From the NCBI GenBank assembly GCA_914767715.1, contig OU612071.1:19154948-19218947 (forward strand): a stretch of 64,000 nucleotides of DNA, given 5' to 3'. Source of the DNA: Membranipora membranacea (lineage: Eukaryota > Bryozoa > Gymnolaemata > Cheilostomatida > Membraniporidae). The position numbers were made by a program, and so were the translations under genes. Of this stretch, positions 24,355 to 34,842 are shown piece by piece. Within the stretch, counting starts at the first letter, position 1. The number at the start of each line of letters is the position of its first letter. Below the pieces are notes generated by a model. The model saw nothing but the letters and a program-made list of their open reading frames with translations. It ran no database searches and was not told the origin of the DNA.

Positions 24355-24985
24355 TTGCGGCATAGACAAGTCAGAGGACGAGAGTGAGAGCTGTAAGACT
24401 GCTGTAACATTCGACCTGCAACAGATCTTACATTCCCACGAGTCAAAGGGGCCAACAAGAATTTTATAAATCATTGATGGTCATTTACAACCTTTGTTTT
24501 TTTATTAAACGTACCAAGTATACTGCTAACTGTTGGACCCAGGTGGAAGGTCTGAAGAATGGGAACGAGATTGTCAGGGCTGTATTTAATTTCGTTACAG
24601 GCCACCTCTTTGACCACCGCCAGATGCTTTTTGAGGCAGGACACCCTCACATAGAGGCAGATAACATGCGTGCTAAAATAGAGAGGATTTGGAATCACAG
24701 GGAAGTGGCAACTCCAGGGTATTGGATTCAGATCTTTCAGGGAGGGGGGGGGGTCGGGAAGTTGACTAACATTGATTTTGATAATTTTGAAGCTTTAGCT
24801 GATAGGTATTTTCTTAGAAGTAATTGTTTCAAGAGAATATTAGATCAGCTTTGGGAGAAGGGATGAGGTCATCCTTATTGTCAGGGCTGACTGTTCTCCC
24901 TTCGCTGCATGAGGTGTGGTACAGAAGGCAGGGCGGCCAGGTATAGTGACATGGTAACATTCACTTGCACATGCTTTTGAGTCGA
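24355..24985 (+). pseudogene. DDE transposase-like C-terminal half, TSC unit 3
   Basis: CGIDKSEDESESCKTAVTFD then LQQILHSHESKG, an intron-like T-rich tract, then an open frame 24474-24866 with TANCWTQVEGLKNGNEI, RAVFNFV, FEAGHPHIEADNMRAKIERI, NHREVATPGYW and ALADRYFLRSNCFKRI. The DNC-GQ-K core between GHL and FEAGHPH is deleted here, although it survives in units 1 and 2. A run of ten G at about 24749-24758 lies in the segment coding for FQGGGG. Confidence 0.65.
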
Positions 24986-25744
24986 GGTTGGCTCTGTTGG
25001 AGATGCGGTGTAATGACTATAGATTTAAGTACATTGCGCTATTTCTTTTGCGATATAATGTGGTCTCAAGGATTCAACATGTCATTTCCCGAAGTTCTTA
25101 CTGCATATTTCTAAACTGTAGTAATATTCCCTTCCAAAAAATAACAATGAGATTGGGCTGTCTGGCTGGAATGGAGCAGACGCAGTGGCATTCTGGGAAT
25201 CATGTTTCTAAAAGACTTGACAATAAGTATCATTGAAAAACACTTACTAGGACTACATTCATGCAGTAATTTGTTTCACTGTAACATCTCTTTGCATTGC
25301 TGATATTATAACCTATTGAGTATTAATCATTCTTCAAGAAATTAAAGAACCCGAGGTAAGGAATCTTCTTGTCTTCAGACTGTTAAATAATTGGTGCTTC
25401 AAAACAAATAGATAAGCTTTTTGGGAGAGGCACAAAAAAGGTTGGCACTGTACAATGACAAGAAGGACATGATGAAAGTGGTTACAACTCCACTGTACAA
25501 TGCATGTGGGACATGTTTATTTTTGATGACCTTTTTTAGACTCGACTCCGTGGCTTATCAGCCACCGTACAAATTGTAAATCGATGTTTAGTAGTTGTCA
25601 ATGAATATTTTTTGTTCTTGTTCAATTCAAGGAGGGAAACCTTTTACGAAATATAAAATACTTCAGCAATGAAAAATTTTTTTCTACCTGATTCTGCTAA
25701 CCATCATTATTTATACGTGAACAGGTGTTAAAAAAAGCACTCTA

Positions 25745-26185
25745 TGATTTTAGGACCCTATTCCCAGCAGACAGCCGGAAGTGAAAATAGTGGCCGTGTG
25801 GCGGTAACAACATATTATATGATCCCAGTGTGTCACAGCTGGCAGAGGGAGGGTTGTGGCGTGTGGGGGTAACAACATATGTGATCCCAGTGTGTCACAG
25901 CTGGCAGAGGGAGGGTGGTGGTGAGTGGGGGTAACAAAATATGTGATCCCAATGTGTCACCCCTGACACAGAGAAGGTTGTGGGATTCTGCTCTGTTTTG
26001 TATAGGTTGGAATACAGGGGATTGGGTAGTGGTCATAGAGATCCCTGGGGCTTGTTATAGCACTCGGAATCCCCTCCTGCTAACAGTTTTAGGAACTTGA
26101 TTGTCACCTGATTAGATTTACATATGAAGACGATGATGTTCATTTAACTGACGAGGGGGAGAGAAAACTATTCTTGAGCCTCTGA
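25745..26185 (+). pseudogene. SGNH/GDSL hydrolase-like block with 62-bp repeats, unit 3
   Basis: The same organisation as in unit 1: a VVACGGNNICDPSVS-type sequence copied in steps of about 60-62 bp (25795-25950), a WYSALFC-like linker, then 26126-26185 reading EDDDVHLTDEGERKLFLSL plus TGA. The DxxH pair (D-D-V-H) is preserved here, which supports assigning this end to SGNH block V. The frame is broken by the repeats. Confidence 0.55.
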
Positions 26186-26509
26186 CTCGCTATTCAATTC
26201 GTATTGTATTCGTATTCGTATTGTGCGCCTTGGAAGCCTTATAGCTTAACTTGATTTGATCTTTTAAAGAATCAAGTTGTCCATATTTCTGATTATCTTA
26301 AATTATAATTATTGTCTAATTTGTATTATTAAACATGTCATCTGATCCCAACTGAATTTAGGCCACGTTCAGACTATATGTGCAAGAACTAATCTAAATC
26401 AGTGGTATCACATCCTCAAACTCTAAAACCCTGTAGACATAGCTTTAAGAGGAATTGGCCAAAGATTCGTAAGCGGATAAACTAAGGGAATCTCATTGCT
26501 CAGAGACTA

Positions 26510-26806
26510 TCAGGATGAGCAGACAAAAGTGTTGAGAGTAGGGGACTTCGATAATGTCATGTCGATATCAGCATAAATAGAGAACAAAGAATGCTGCAAT
26601 GCTCATGCAGAATAGAGAAAAAACCCAGCGGAAAATCACACCGGGAGTTAAGACAACTACAACTTCGACCGGGAGGTGGTCCAAGCAAGATTCAGAGAGC
26701 TGGCCGATGAAGATAATGATCTGAAAGGCACACTGAACAGAAGATAGACAGAGTTGACAAGGGAGGCAGGGCTGGCCAAGCGTCAGCAAGACAATAAAAC
26801 CTTAAA
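26510..26806 (+). pseudogene. Charged, probably coiled-coil exon, TSC unit 3
   Basis: It reads YNFDREVVQARFRELADEDN, DLKGTLNRR, one TAG, then TELTREAGLAKRQQDNKTLN. The stop sits where unit 2 has TGG (W). Without the stop, this is the fullest version of the exon. Confidence 0.4.
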
Positions 26807-27111
26807 TGCTTTAATATTTCAAATGCTGGTTGACAATATCTCCGGTATTGATATGCTCGATTATGTCAGCGTACAAAGTACAGCCCTAGAGGCATGACTT
26901 CACTCACAGTTTTGATCAGAACTTTCTTTTTTTAACCTTAAGATGTTGTAGAAGGTGTCGCGGCATAAGAGGAGAGGAGAACTTACTGGTAGCCTGATGA
27001 AGCATCACCTGACAGTAGTGATGATGGTTTGTTGGTAATACACTTTATATTTTTCTATATGCTCATTAGGCCTACAAGCCCCAAAGTAAATAATCAACAC
27101 AAAAGACGCTT

Positions 27112-27324
27112 TTGTATGCCGAGCTAGAATTGAAGGCCAGGAAGCTAGTAGATGCACCGTCTGAAATTTATAGCCCATATATATTATATACTTCAGATGG
27201 AAAGATGTACCGCAATACAGCATTCTTGGTAAAGCTTCTAGAGGCCGCCTACAAGAATGCGATAGAGAAAGATATTGCTGTTGAAGAAATCTCCAACAAT
27301 GTTGTTCTACTGACCTGCCATTAA
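27112..27324 (+). CDS. Hypothetical 70-residue open frame
   Basis: Polar, regular protein-like sequence: AELELKARKLVDAPSEIYSP, YILYTSDGKMYRNTAFLVKL, LEAAYKNAIEKDIAVEEISN. I do not recognise it. No paralogue was seen elsewhere in the window. It may be an exon of TSC unit 3 or of a neighbouring element. Confidence 0.25.
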   Translation: MYAELELKARKLVDAPSEIYSPYILYTSDGKMYRNTAFLVKLLEAAYKNAIEKDIAVEEISNNVVLLTCH

Positions 27325-27350
27325 ATGATTTGATTTATCATCACAAAATT

Positions 27351-27500
27351 TATTCTCCTAACCAGTGGTGTCATATTTTTGATTGAAACGGCTGGTATGA
27401 TGATGTGTAGTGGAATAGCTTATACTAAATCGCCCAGATGGTTGTTACAGTGGCAGCAAAATCTTATTCATATTGTGGATAAAATTTGCTGTCTAAATGA
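27351..27500. repeat. Dispersed repeat, copy 1 (partner at about 40487-40620)
   Basis: ATTCTCCTAACCAG, ATTGAAA/C-GGCTGGTATGATGAT and TGGTTGTTACAGTGGCAGCA occur in the same order and spacing at both places. The second copy directly follows the Copia gag fragment, so this may be Copia internal sequence. Confidence 0.5.
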
Positions 27501-27789
27501 TTGCGTCTGTATACTGCCTTCTGCTGGTAAAAAATGTTATCAGCATCAATGTTTAACATCAAATCCCAGGCAGTGATGACTGCATAGGCTAATCCTACTC
27601 TTCTTGCACCTGGACCGGACTAAAGGGGATGCAAAAAGTTGGACATAAACATATTACAAGAAGGGATCAATGCTCACATTAAAACCGTTGATCCATGCTC
27701 CGGACAGACTCTATCTCCCTCATGGCCTCACTATAACGGATATGCATAAACATTATAGTGATCAGAACTCTGAGAGAGATTGTGCATGT

Positions 27790-28541
27790 TTATCATGCCC
27801 AGAAGGCGAGGGATGCTTACAAGGTGGACAGTGAGACCGTTGGACTTACAAAAAGTTGCGATGCTGCCGAGACTCCCAGGATTATAGTACTTCAGCCTTT
27901 ACACAAGCACTCCTGAAGGATCAAGATGTAGACGATATCATACTATTTATGGATAACTACGGTGGGGGGGCAGAATAAAAACTATGCCTTATACACTGCT
28001 CTGACCGAGATAATAATTACCAACAAGATATCAGCCAACACAATCACTCTGGAGTACCTCGAAGCCGGACATACTTTCATAAGTGAACAAAGCTGCCACG
28101 CTAGGGTTGAAAGGCAGATAAAGAAGAAAGAAGATGTTTGTGACTTTGAAGATTTTGTCATCTGCATGAAAGATGCTCGTGTCAATCCCATAAATCCAGG
28201 CTTTGCAGAATTTGCTAGTTATGCTGGAGGGCAGAGCCAGGCTAAGTTGAGCAAGGAAGGGTGTCCAATGTTGGCAGACAACAGTGTGGCTAAGTTCGAA
28301 ATGGGGAGTAAAGCTGATCTTCAGTACAAGACTGACTATGCATAAACTGAGTATAAAACTTTCGATTCTCTACTGGCATAACATCAGCTTGGTAGAGGTA
28401 CTCCATGCCGAACCAACTACCGTGGTTTCCCAGAGATTAAAAACCAAGAATTCATTGACAACCTCTGCCCACTAATGCCCCAGAGCAGAAGAGAGTTTTG
28501 GAAAAAAACTAGAAACAGCAGATGTACCATGCCTCCAAGAC
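27790..28541 (+). pseudogene. Second DNC-GQNK transposase-like gene, copy 1
   Basis: Frames read VYHAQKARDAYKVDSETV, a TPRIIVLQPL-like stretch, DQDVDDIILFMDN, then in a new frame GGQNKNYALYTALTEI, TLEYLEAGHTFISEQSCHAR, VERQIKKKEDVCDFEDFVIC and NPGFAEFASYAGGQSQAKLS. The order DNCGGQNKN, YLEAGHTFMSADSxH, VYDFxDF is that of a transposase-like family common in animal genomes, different in sequence from the TSC transposase. The core codons read GAT AAC TAC GGT, then a run of seven G at 27964-27970 that breaks the frame and replaces GGQ. There is a stop after the DYA codon (28345), with weak continuation to 28541. Confidence 0.7.
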
Positions 28542-28545
28542 GATC

Positions 28546-28959
28546 GTTATATTGATTGGTGTTTGTTTTGGTATCAGAAATTGGTGCTTGTTTGTGTATC
28601 AGGCTTTGTTCTGTTTCAAATTATGCTCTAATCCTATAATTGCTACAGTACAGTAAAGTTTTTAATAACATACATACATTTTGCATAACAATAGATTCAA
28701 ACTCAGACTCTTATGTGTCATTTCGAGTTGCCAACCAGGCACATCGCTCATATACGTGTACCTATACTTCTAATATTCAACTTTATGGAGTTTATGGATT
28801 CATCACCAATCAGAGATTGTTCACCATTCATCACCGACAGCCACTGATGAATCATGATCAAGTATGTAGGCCTACTGACATTAAAAAAAACAGTGAAGTA
28901 AAAACTTGCTCTTATTGGAAAAAACATTATTTTGTTACTGTGTGGGCCCAAGGGGGACA
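28546..28959. other. No gene supported
   Basis: Short unrelated open frames on both strands. Nothing recognised between the transposase copy and the Gypsy fragment. Confidence 0.4.
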
Positions 28960-29935
28960 TCATTGGCAAGGATGAAAGGGTTGCAAAAGAACCGTCAACT
29001 TTTCATGGCGGCATGAAAGTATGGCCAAAGATGGATTCCACATGGATGATCTTCTGGTATACGGAACATGATAAGCGATTGAAGATTGTACTGGATAAAC
29101 TGATGTCCGCAGGTATGACCCTCAACAAAGCAAAATGCAAGTTTGGAGTGCCCACTGTTGAGTTCCTTGGTCATATAATTGACAAGGATCGAATTCATGC
29201 CGGACCGAGACTGCAAGGTATTATGGATTTCCCACAACCCAAAGATGTTACAGCTATCAGAAGTTTCCTTGGTATGTCAAACCAATATGCCAAATTCTCT
29301 GACAAGTTAGCCGAAACTTCTGCAGCGCTGAGGGGTCTTATTAAACATGGTGTACCGTGGGTCTGGACCAAAGCCCAAGTGGATTCATTTCAGGGTGTCA
29401 AGAATCTGTTCATGAAGACCTCTGTGCTGGCGGTTTACTCACCTGAGAGTGAAACTATCATAACCAGTGATGCAAGCAATGCAGGTCTTGGAGCAACACT
29501 AGCCCAAATTCAGAATGATGGCTCTAGAAGCCTGATAGCAGCTGCGAGCCGTTCACTGACTGAGACAGAGGAGCGATATGCGGCTATCGAGAAAGAAAGC
29601 CTGGCTGTCTGCTGGTCAATGGAGAAGTTTGCTAAGTACATCCTTGGTATGGAATGTGTCACAGTTGAGACAGAATTTAAGCCTTTGGTGTCTTTATTTG
29701 GTAACAAATTTCTGGATCGGCTCCCACCTAGAATTCAGGTTTCAAGCTCCGTCTGCAAAGGTTTCAGTACAGAATGAAACATGTTAGTGGATCGAAAAAT
29801 TGGACAGCTGATGCTCTCTCAAGATATAATATAGCAAGTCCTGATAGCTCTGACGAGGCTCGAGTATGTGAGATTGAGAGCTATGTTGATGAAATTGTTC
29901 GCATATTTGACTGTCAACTCCAGACGACGGTTTGG
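28960..29935 (+). mobile_element. Ty3/Gypsy retrotransposon pol fragment (RT end, RNase H, linker)
   Basis: Near 29030 one frame reads GFHMDDLLVYG, the reverse transcriptase catalytic DD box; the next frame carries the rest. It continues with LNKAKCKFGVPTVEFLGHII and IRSFLGMSNQYAKF (RT thumb). RNase H follows: TIITSDASNAGLGATLAQ, ERYAAIEKESLAVCWSMEKF, and, after another frame change near 29745, RMKHVSGSKNWTADALSRY. At least two frameshifts (after LVYG and near 29745) are present. No LTR, gag, protease or integrase is adjacent, so this is a fragment. Its right end runs directly into the sequence that precedes the RecQ module in other copies. Confidence 0.85.
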
Positions 29936-30282
29936 TGACGTTGACTCATGTATAGGGACGTTCCACCTGAACACCCTACCTTAGCTGAAACAGAGAATAC
30001 TAGCAGACCTTGACGAGAAGGCTGGCAGAAAAAAAGATTGTGTGTTGCTCCAGTAGCCTTTCCTTGGGAATGAACTAACGCACAAATAGAATATGTTGTG
30101 CATTACGGAGAAAAAATAGCATGACGTAGACAAAAAGAGAATGACAAGAAAGGGAAGACTATGAGAAGGAAATGGAGCTAAGAGGAGGCAAGGAAGAGAG
30201 AAAAAGTGAGTCTGACGAAGCAAAAGGGACCGGCGACCTGAGGGCTGTCATCGATGACATGAGAGGAACCCGGCCAATATGG

Positions 30283-30617
30283 GTTTTCATTGACAGCAAG
30301 CGCCTTCTTCAAAGGAAACTGGTCGCGCAGGACGTGAGGTGAACCTTTCGTGTCACTCTATTCTCCTAACATACTCCTACATGTTGTATGGAGCCAAACC
30401 AGATAAGGTAATGAAAGACTATGTCAAGACGGACAGTTGTTTACGCAATAATTTATTATCTAAATTTAAAGCTATGCCTGAAAAACAAATCTACTGCTGT
30501 ATGAGGTGCCATCCTGACACTCCTTACGACATTCAGACATTCATACATGATTCCTTTGATTCATCATTCACTGAAACATTCCGTGACAGCGATTCTGTTG
30601 CCTCAGCCATGCCCTAG
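30283..30617 (+). pseudogene. RecQ-like helicase C-terminal fragment (module H), copy 1
   Basis: The first frame reads GFSLTASAFFKGN, the degraded equivalent of helicase motif VI (TAGAFFKETGRAG in the copy at 39.3 kb). After a frame change come LTYSYMLYGAKPDKVMKDYV, KTDSCLRNNLLSKF, YCCMRCHPDTP and a D/S-rich tail ending in TAG. Family knowledge: RecQ helicases have motif VI, then D-x-x-M-x-x-Y, CRR--LL--F and a CC--C zinc-binding region, which this matches in order. Upstream helicase motifs are absent. Confidence 0.6.
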
Positions 30618-31437
30618 TCTAGTGGCATTTCAATGGGGGGTGAGCTTAGCACGGCATCATTAACAGCAGAAGCTGGTCAGTTGATGTTAAAATAGGGGAC
30701 GGAGATCTATACAACTATAATGATATATGCAATGTAATGAAAGATTAACATGACAACAACGTAAGTTTGGGATGTGACAGGCTTATATATTATTATTATA
30801 TATGCTAAGAGGTTAAAATAATGATTTTACACCTTACAAATTCCGGAATTTGCGCATTTCGTGGGTAGGTGAAGCTGTCTGTTCCCTTGCGAAAATCATA
30901 AGGTTTCAATGTTTAGCATGAGAAATAATTCATGCTTGCATGTTGACGATTGATTCTAGGATGCACATCTTCCCAGCAAACAATCTAACAATGACAAACC
31001 TGGTCGTGCCTGGATCCATTTTTATTTATGTATTGACAGGAGTATTTGTTACCGGTGATTTTCCATAAGTTTTTTTTCCTAACAGCAGACTGCAAATGTC
31101 TCTTCTAATTTGACAAGTTAAGTTGGATGTTTACTTGGTTCTACGGCTGCGTATCCAAATGGTTTAGGAGATGTGACAATGCAATCTCTTAGCAATGAGC
31201 ATAAAAACTAACGTTCGTTTTACCCTTTAGACATTATGTGTGTGAAATGGAGGGGCCTAGAGTAGATCATACCCCTAGTTAGTCGATCGTAAAACAAAAC
31301 CATCCGATATTATTTTTTGTTGAAAGTATATCAACCTCAAAACTCATTCACATCGTTTCAGGTTTCCAAACTCATTTACCTTCAGATCTCTCCTGACTAC
31401 TAAACCTTATATTTATCTTGTTCATATTATATGACAG

Positions 31438-31528
31438 GGTGCTATACTTCACCCAGGATGATGTGCTCAATGCAGTGAACAGCCACAGGAAGCTGTACAT
31501 CGTAGCTGCGTTCAGAAGGAGTGAAAAG
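31438..31528 (+). CDS. Short unknown exon (module V), copy 1
   Basis: TTATATGACAG acceptor, then VLYFTQDDVLNAVNSHRKLY and IVAAFRRSEK, and a GT donor. The same exon occurs at 45031, 45393 and 47968 with nearly the same splice sites. It is shorter here by an in-frame deletion of a few codons after DDV. I do not recognise the domain. Confidence 0.45.
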
Positions 31529-31769
31529 GTTTGGTAGACATGATTGACTTTACCAATCTATCGTATAGGTTCTATTGATTGTGCAACCAGCTAGCAGCAC
31601 TTTCATCTTTAGTAGACAAACATTGCATGCGACCAAATACAGCAAGTTTCAGCTAAGTTGCCAATATTGCTAGTGTGCTGATAAACTCCATTTCACATTG
31701 TATGTCATATAACTGATTTCAATGTGATTATATGCACATAATAAGAGCAATGTATTTTGACAGGTGAAA

Positions 31770-31935
31770 CCTCTGGAATGCCCAATGAAGGGCGCAGAAG
31801 TAACGGCCTTCCGCTCAAGTGACAAACAGCTGCAGTAATATTCAGGAAAAGTTTGACGAGAGGAGATGTTGAAGCTAATAAAGCGGGCGAGGTTGGGCAT
31901 ACAAGAGATCGTATGCCAGGGAAAGCCCCAGTGAG
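31770..31935 (+). pseudogene. Unknown duplicated exon block (partner at 45712-46036)
   Basis: VKPLECPMKGAEVTAF then SDKQLQ stop, and further on LGIQEIVCQGKP (or, in another frame, GHTRDRMPGKAP) before GTGAGTGC. The copy at 45.7-46.0 kb has the same text with a 140-bp insertion after AEVTAFLS. The function is unknown. It always follows module V and precedes the AAA-ATPase fragment. Confidence 0.35.
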
Positions 31936-31983
31936 TGCTTATATACAATACCTTTCTCTCTATGGAAACGCATACACAAAGTT

Positions 31984-32020
31984 GAACCAAGGAGTTAGAG
32001 TCTCTAATACCTTGGTTGGA
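31984..32020. repeat. Near-perfect palindrome, MITE-end family, copy 1
   Basis: AACCAAGGAGTTAGAG is joined directly to TCTCTAATACCTTGGTT. These are the two terminal inverted repeats of the element at 58272-58420 with the interior gone. Confidence 0.7.
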
Positions 32021-32029
32021 CTACAGTCG

Positions 32030-32235
32030 CAACAGATATCTTGCAGGGTAACCCTAACGCAAAATGGTGAGTTCGATCGCACACAGATTACCATTATTTA
32101 ATTATTTTAAAAAAGTTTCATAGAACAGCTTGTTTTAATATGTAAGGAAGTAAATGTTTGTGTATCGGTATTATGTGGAGCTAACCTTTACCAGCTGTGA
32201 CATTGCGGGTCTTGAGGGGGCCAAGAATTTCAAAC
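32030..32235 (+). pseudogene. Katanin/VPS4-type AAA ATPase fragment, copy 1 (truncated)
   Basis: ILQGNPNAKM is followed by GTGAGT. After an acceptor at 32194, CDIAGLEGAK begins the AAA domain but breaks off at about 32231 and joins a sequence that in the 46-47 kb copy lies about 800 bp further on (TTCAAACTTCTT). It is thus a deletion derivative of the copy at 46.3-46.8 kb. Confidence 0.6.
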
Positions 32236-32719
32236 AAAAGTTCAAACTTCTTAAGTGGGATTTTTTGTTGGTTCTACAATTGCGTATTTCATGCTCTCCC
32301 TGTCTTTCCCTCTCTCGCTTCTTTTGAAGTTAAAGATTTTTGTCAGTGAACATGTAACTCAATGTATTCTTGTAATAACCGCTCAATCAGGTATCAAAAT
32401 GGTTTAGGAGATGGGACAACAACAGCTGTTCATATCAAAGCAATCCCTTAGCAATGAACATAAAAACTATTGTTAGTTTTACCCCAAGGACATTGTGTGC
32501 TTGATATAGAGGCGTGTAGTCTAGAGTAGATCATATCCCTAGTTAGTCAATCTAAAACAAGTACCATCCGATAATAACTTTTGGTGAATGTATAACAACC
32601 TCAAAACTCATTCAAATGGTTTTGGGCTCCCAAAATTGGACAATCCGATTAAGCGGTTTGGAGTTGAATTCCTTTTAAGATCATAATCCGATAAACTACC
32701 TATTTACTTCATTTCAACT

Positions 32720-33321
32720 GGACTGCTTCCAGAGTACCCTAACTGTTCTGTGATACGCCATGATACACAAGGAAATGAACTGACTGTCAACTGCACACCA
32801 GCTGTGAAGCAGTACATTGGTATGATGGGCGGAGTATATGTGTCGGATAAAATGGCCAGGCTAGACAAGTCTAGGAAAACGTACCGCTGGTACTCCAGAA
32901 TAGATGGCAAAATGGTTATGCTATCAATGGTAAATTCGTTTCTGATTTACAAAGCTCACACAGGTAAAAAGATTGAGCTGCGCACGTTTGTTCTCTGCGT
33001 CACTCACCAGCTAATCGGAAACAAACGTTTTCGTAAACGAGAGGCTGAGAGGCTGGCAGACCAAAAACTTTGCCATCTGATCACACCCGGTTGGTAGAGA
33101 CCGCTCATTTCCCAGCAAAAGGCGCCAGTAATGATCACGTTTGCGCTGTGTGTACAGAAAATCATAAGCGGTCCAACAAGTCCCATGGCGGTAATGTAAA
33201 ACACAGTGACAATCCATTCAAGAAATCCAAAACAGGTACAATGTGTAAAGCTTGCCATGTTTACCTAAATGTCCACCAAAGTCTTGCTTTGCAGACTTTC
33301 ACTGAAAAGTTGAGTTTTTGA
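32720..33321 (+). mobile_element. piggyBac-like transposase C-terminal fragment
   Basis: PEYPNCSVIRHDTQGNEL, then CTPAVKQYIGMMGGVYVSDK aligns with the piggyBac phrase YNKYMGGVDxxDQ. KTYRWYSRIDGKMVMLSMVN, SFLIYKAHTG and FVLCVTHQLIG follow as the end of the DDE domain. In the next frame come TRLVETAHFPAKG, CAVCTENHKRSN and CKACHVYLNVHQSL, a C-x2-C...C-x2-C-H zinc finger like that at the C-terminus of piggyBac transposases, then TGA. One frameshift near 33090 separates the two. The 5' portion and the TTAA-flanked ends were not found. Confidence 0.75.
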
Positions 33322-33784
33322 ATTGAGCCTAATGATTTGTGATTATGCTATTTTTATTTTACTATTCTCATTCTGTTTATACGGATCATCCGTCTTTATA
33401 CTGTAAAATATTTATAAATATATTCTAAATTTGGTAAGCAATGCAATATTTTGATAAATTATTATTATTATAGCCAGTTTAGGTCATCATCACTCAGTGA
33501 ATTTTTACATGAAAACATAATTATATTCACATATCCGCAGTAAAAACTTACCGCTATGAGATAACCGCATAATTTATTGTGCTTGAAATAGTGAACCGCC
33601 ACCGCACAAATTTGATGTCTATAAGTTGTCAATGAATGTTATTTGCCCATGTGTTCAATATCAAAGAGTAGCAAAACATTTGACAATATACTTTAGCAAT
33701 TGAAACCTTATTTCAACCTGATTCTGCTAACCATCATTATTTATACGTGAAAAAGGTGTTAAACAAAGCACTTATGGCTATCTA
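33322..33784. other. No coding content; left part of TSC unit 4 from about 33560
   Basis: AT-rich. From about 33590 the sequence (CCACCGCACAAATTTGATGTC...) matches the segment preceding the SGNH block in units 1 and 3. Confidence 0.5.
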
Positions 33785-34161
33785 TGATTTTAGGATCCTA
33801 TTCCCAGCAGACAGCTGGATGTGTTGGTGGTGGCGTGTGGAGGCAACAGCATATGTGATCCCAGTGAGTCACCCCTGAAACAGGGAGGGTGGTGGCCTGT
33901 GGGGGCAACATCATAATATGTGATCCCAGTGTGTCACCGCTGACAGAGGGAGGGTGGCGGTACTCTGCTCTGTTTATATAGGAAGGAAAAAGGGGATCGG
34001 GTAGGGGTCATAGAGTTTCCTGGGGCTTGTTAGAGCTCTCAGAATCCTCTCCTGCTTTCAGTTATTATGAACTTGATTGTCACCTGATTAGATTTACATG
34101 TGAAGACAATAATGTTCATTTGACTGATGAGGGAGAGTGGAAACTATTCTTGAGATTCTGA
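33785..34161 (+). pseudogene. SGNH/GDSL hydrolase-like block, TSC unit 4
   Basis: Starts with the conserved TATGATTTTAGGATCC tract, holds about two imperfect 62-bp repeats (33830-33950), and ends EDNNVHLTDEGEWKLFLRF plus TGA (34161). Unit 4 has lost the transposase entirely and begins inside the spacer before this block. Confidence 0.5.
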
Positions 34162-34477
34162 CTCACTATTCGGATTGTGCGCACTGGAAGCCTTATAACT
34201 AAACTAGATTTGATCTTTTCAAGAATTAACTTGTCCATATTTTTGATTATATTGAATTATAATTCTTGCCTAATTTGTATTACTAAGTATGTCATCTGAT
34301 CCCCACTGAATTTAGGCGTTTGTTCAGACTGAGTGAAGTGCAGACTAAATGTGCAAGGACTAATCTAAATCAGTGTGATCACATCCCCAGACTCTAAAGC
34401 CCTGCAGACATAGCTTGAAGAAGACTTGGCCAAAGATTCGTAAGCGGACAACCTTAGGGAATCTCATTGCTCAGAGA

Positions 34478-34570
34478 ATTTCAGGATGAGCAGACAAAAG
34501 TGTTTAGACAAGGGGACTTCGGCAAGGATAATGGAACGGACATGTTGATATCAGCATATAGAGAACAGAT
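34478..34570 (+). pseudogene. Charged exon, TSC unit 4 (truncated)
   Basis: The first part (EFQDEQTKVFRQGDFG) matches the corresponding exons of units 1-3 and breaks off at about 34570, marking the right edge of the TSC array. Confidence 0.4.
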
Positions 34571-34842
34571 AATGCTCGAACAGCCCGAAAATGGGTAAAT
34601 CTGATTAGTTGTGGAAGCCGAGCTATTTATTCTATTTTGATTCTGAGAGCTATCCATTCATATATAGTTTGCATCTATCTTATAGCCATCATTATACTTT
34701 GAAAATAGCCAAAAGCGGCCAGGCCCAGAGGGTAGATCGGCGCACATGGTCAGTCCTCAAAGTGCTAAAGTATCTCTCTGTTCTAGCAGTCTTTCAATGG
34801 GGCTCAATTTGAGACACATTGACTTTGTCATTCATTAAGGTG

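Larger units (their letters stand above)
20510..27000 (+). mobile_element. TSC repeat unit 3, split by a Harbinger element
   Basis: It begins with the same tract as unit 1 (about 9960) and keeps the most intact 5' transposase exons of the array. At about 22345 the gene is interrupted by a PIF/Harbinger element. To its right, transposase sequence resumes slightly upstream of the break (24355), so a few hundred bases are present on both sides. The SGNH block (25745-26185) and charged exon (26510-26806) follow in order. Confidence 0.55.

Noticed and set aside
29981-30223. Minus-strand frame with hydrophobic residues near 30.1 kb as a membrane protein
   Set aside because: Antisense to E/K/R-rich repeated sequence. 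The hydrophobicity results from reverse-complementing charged codons.
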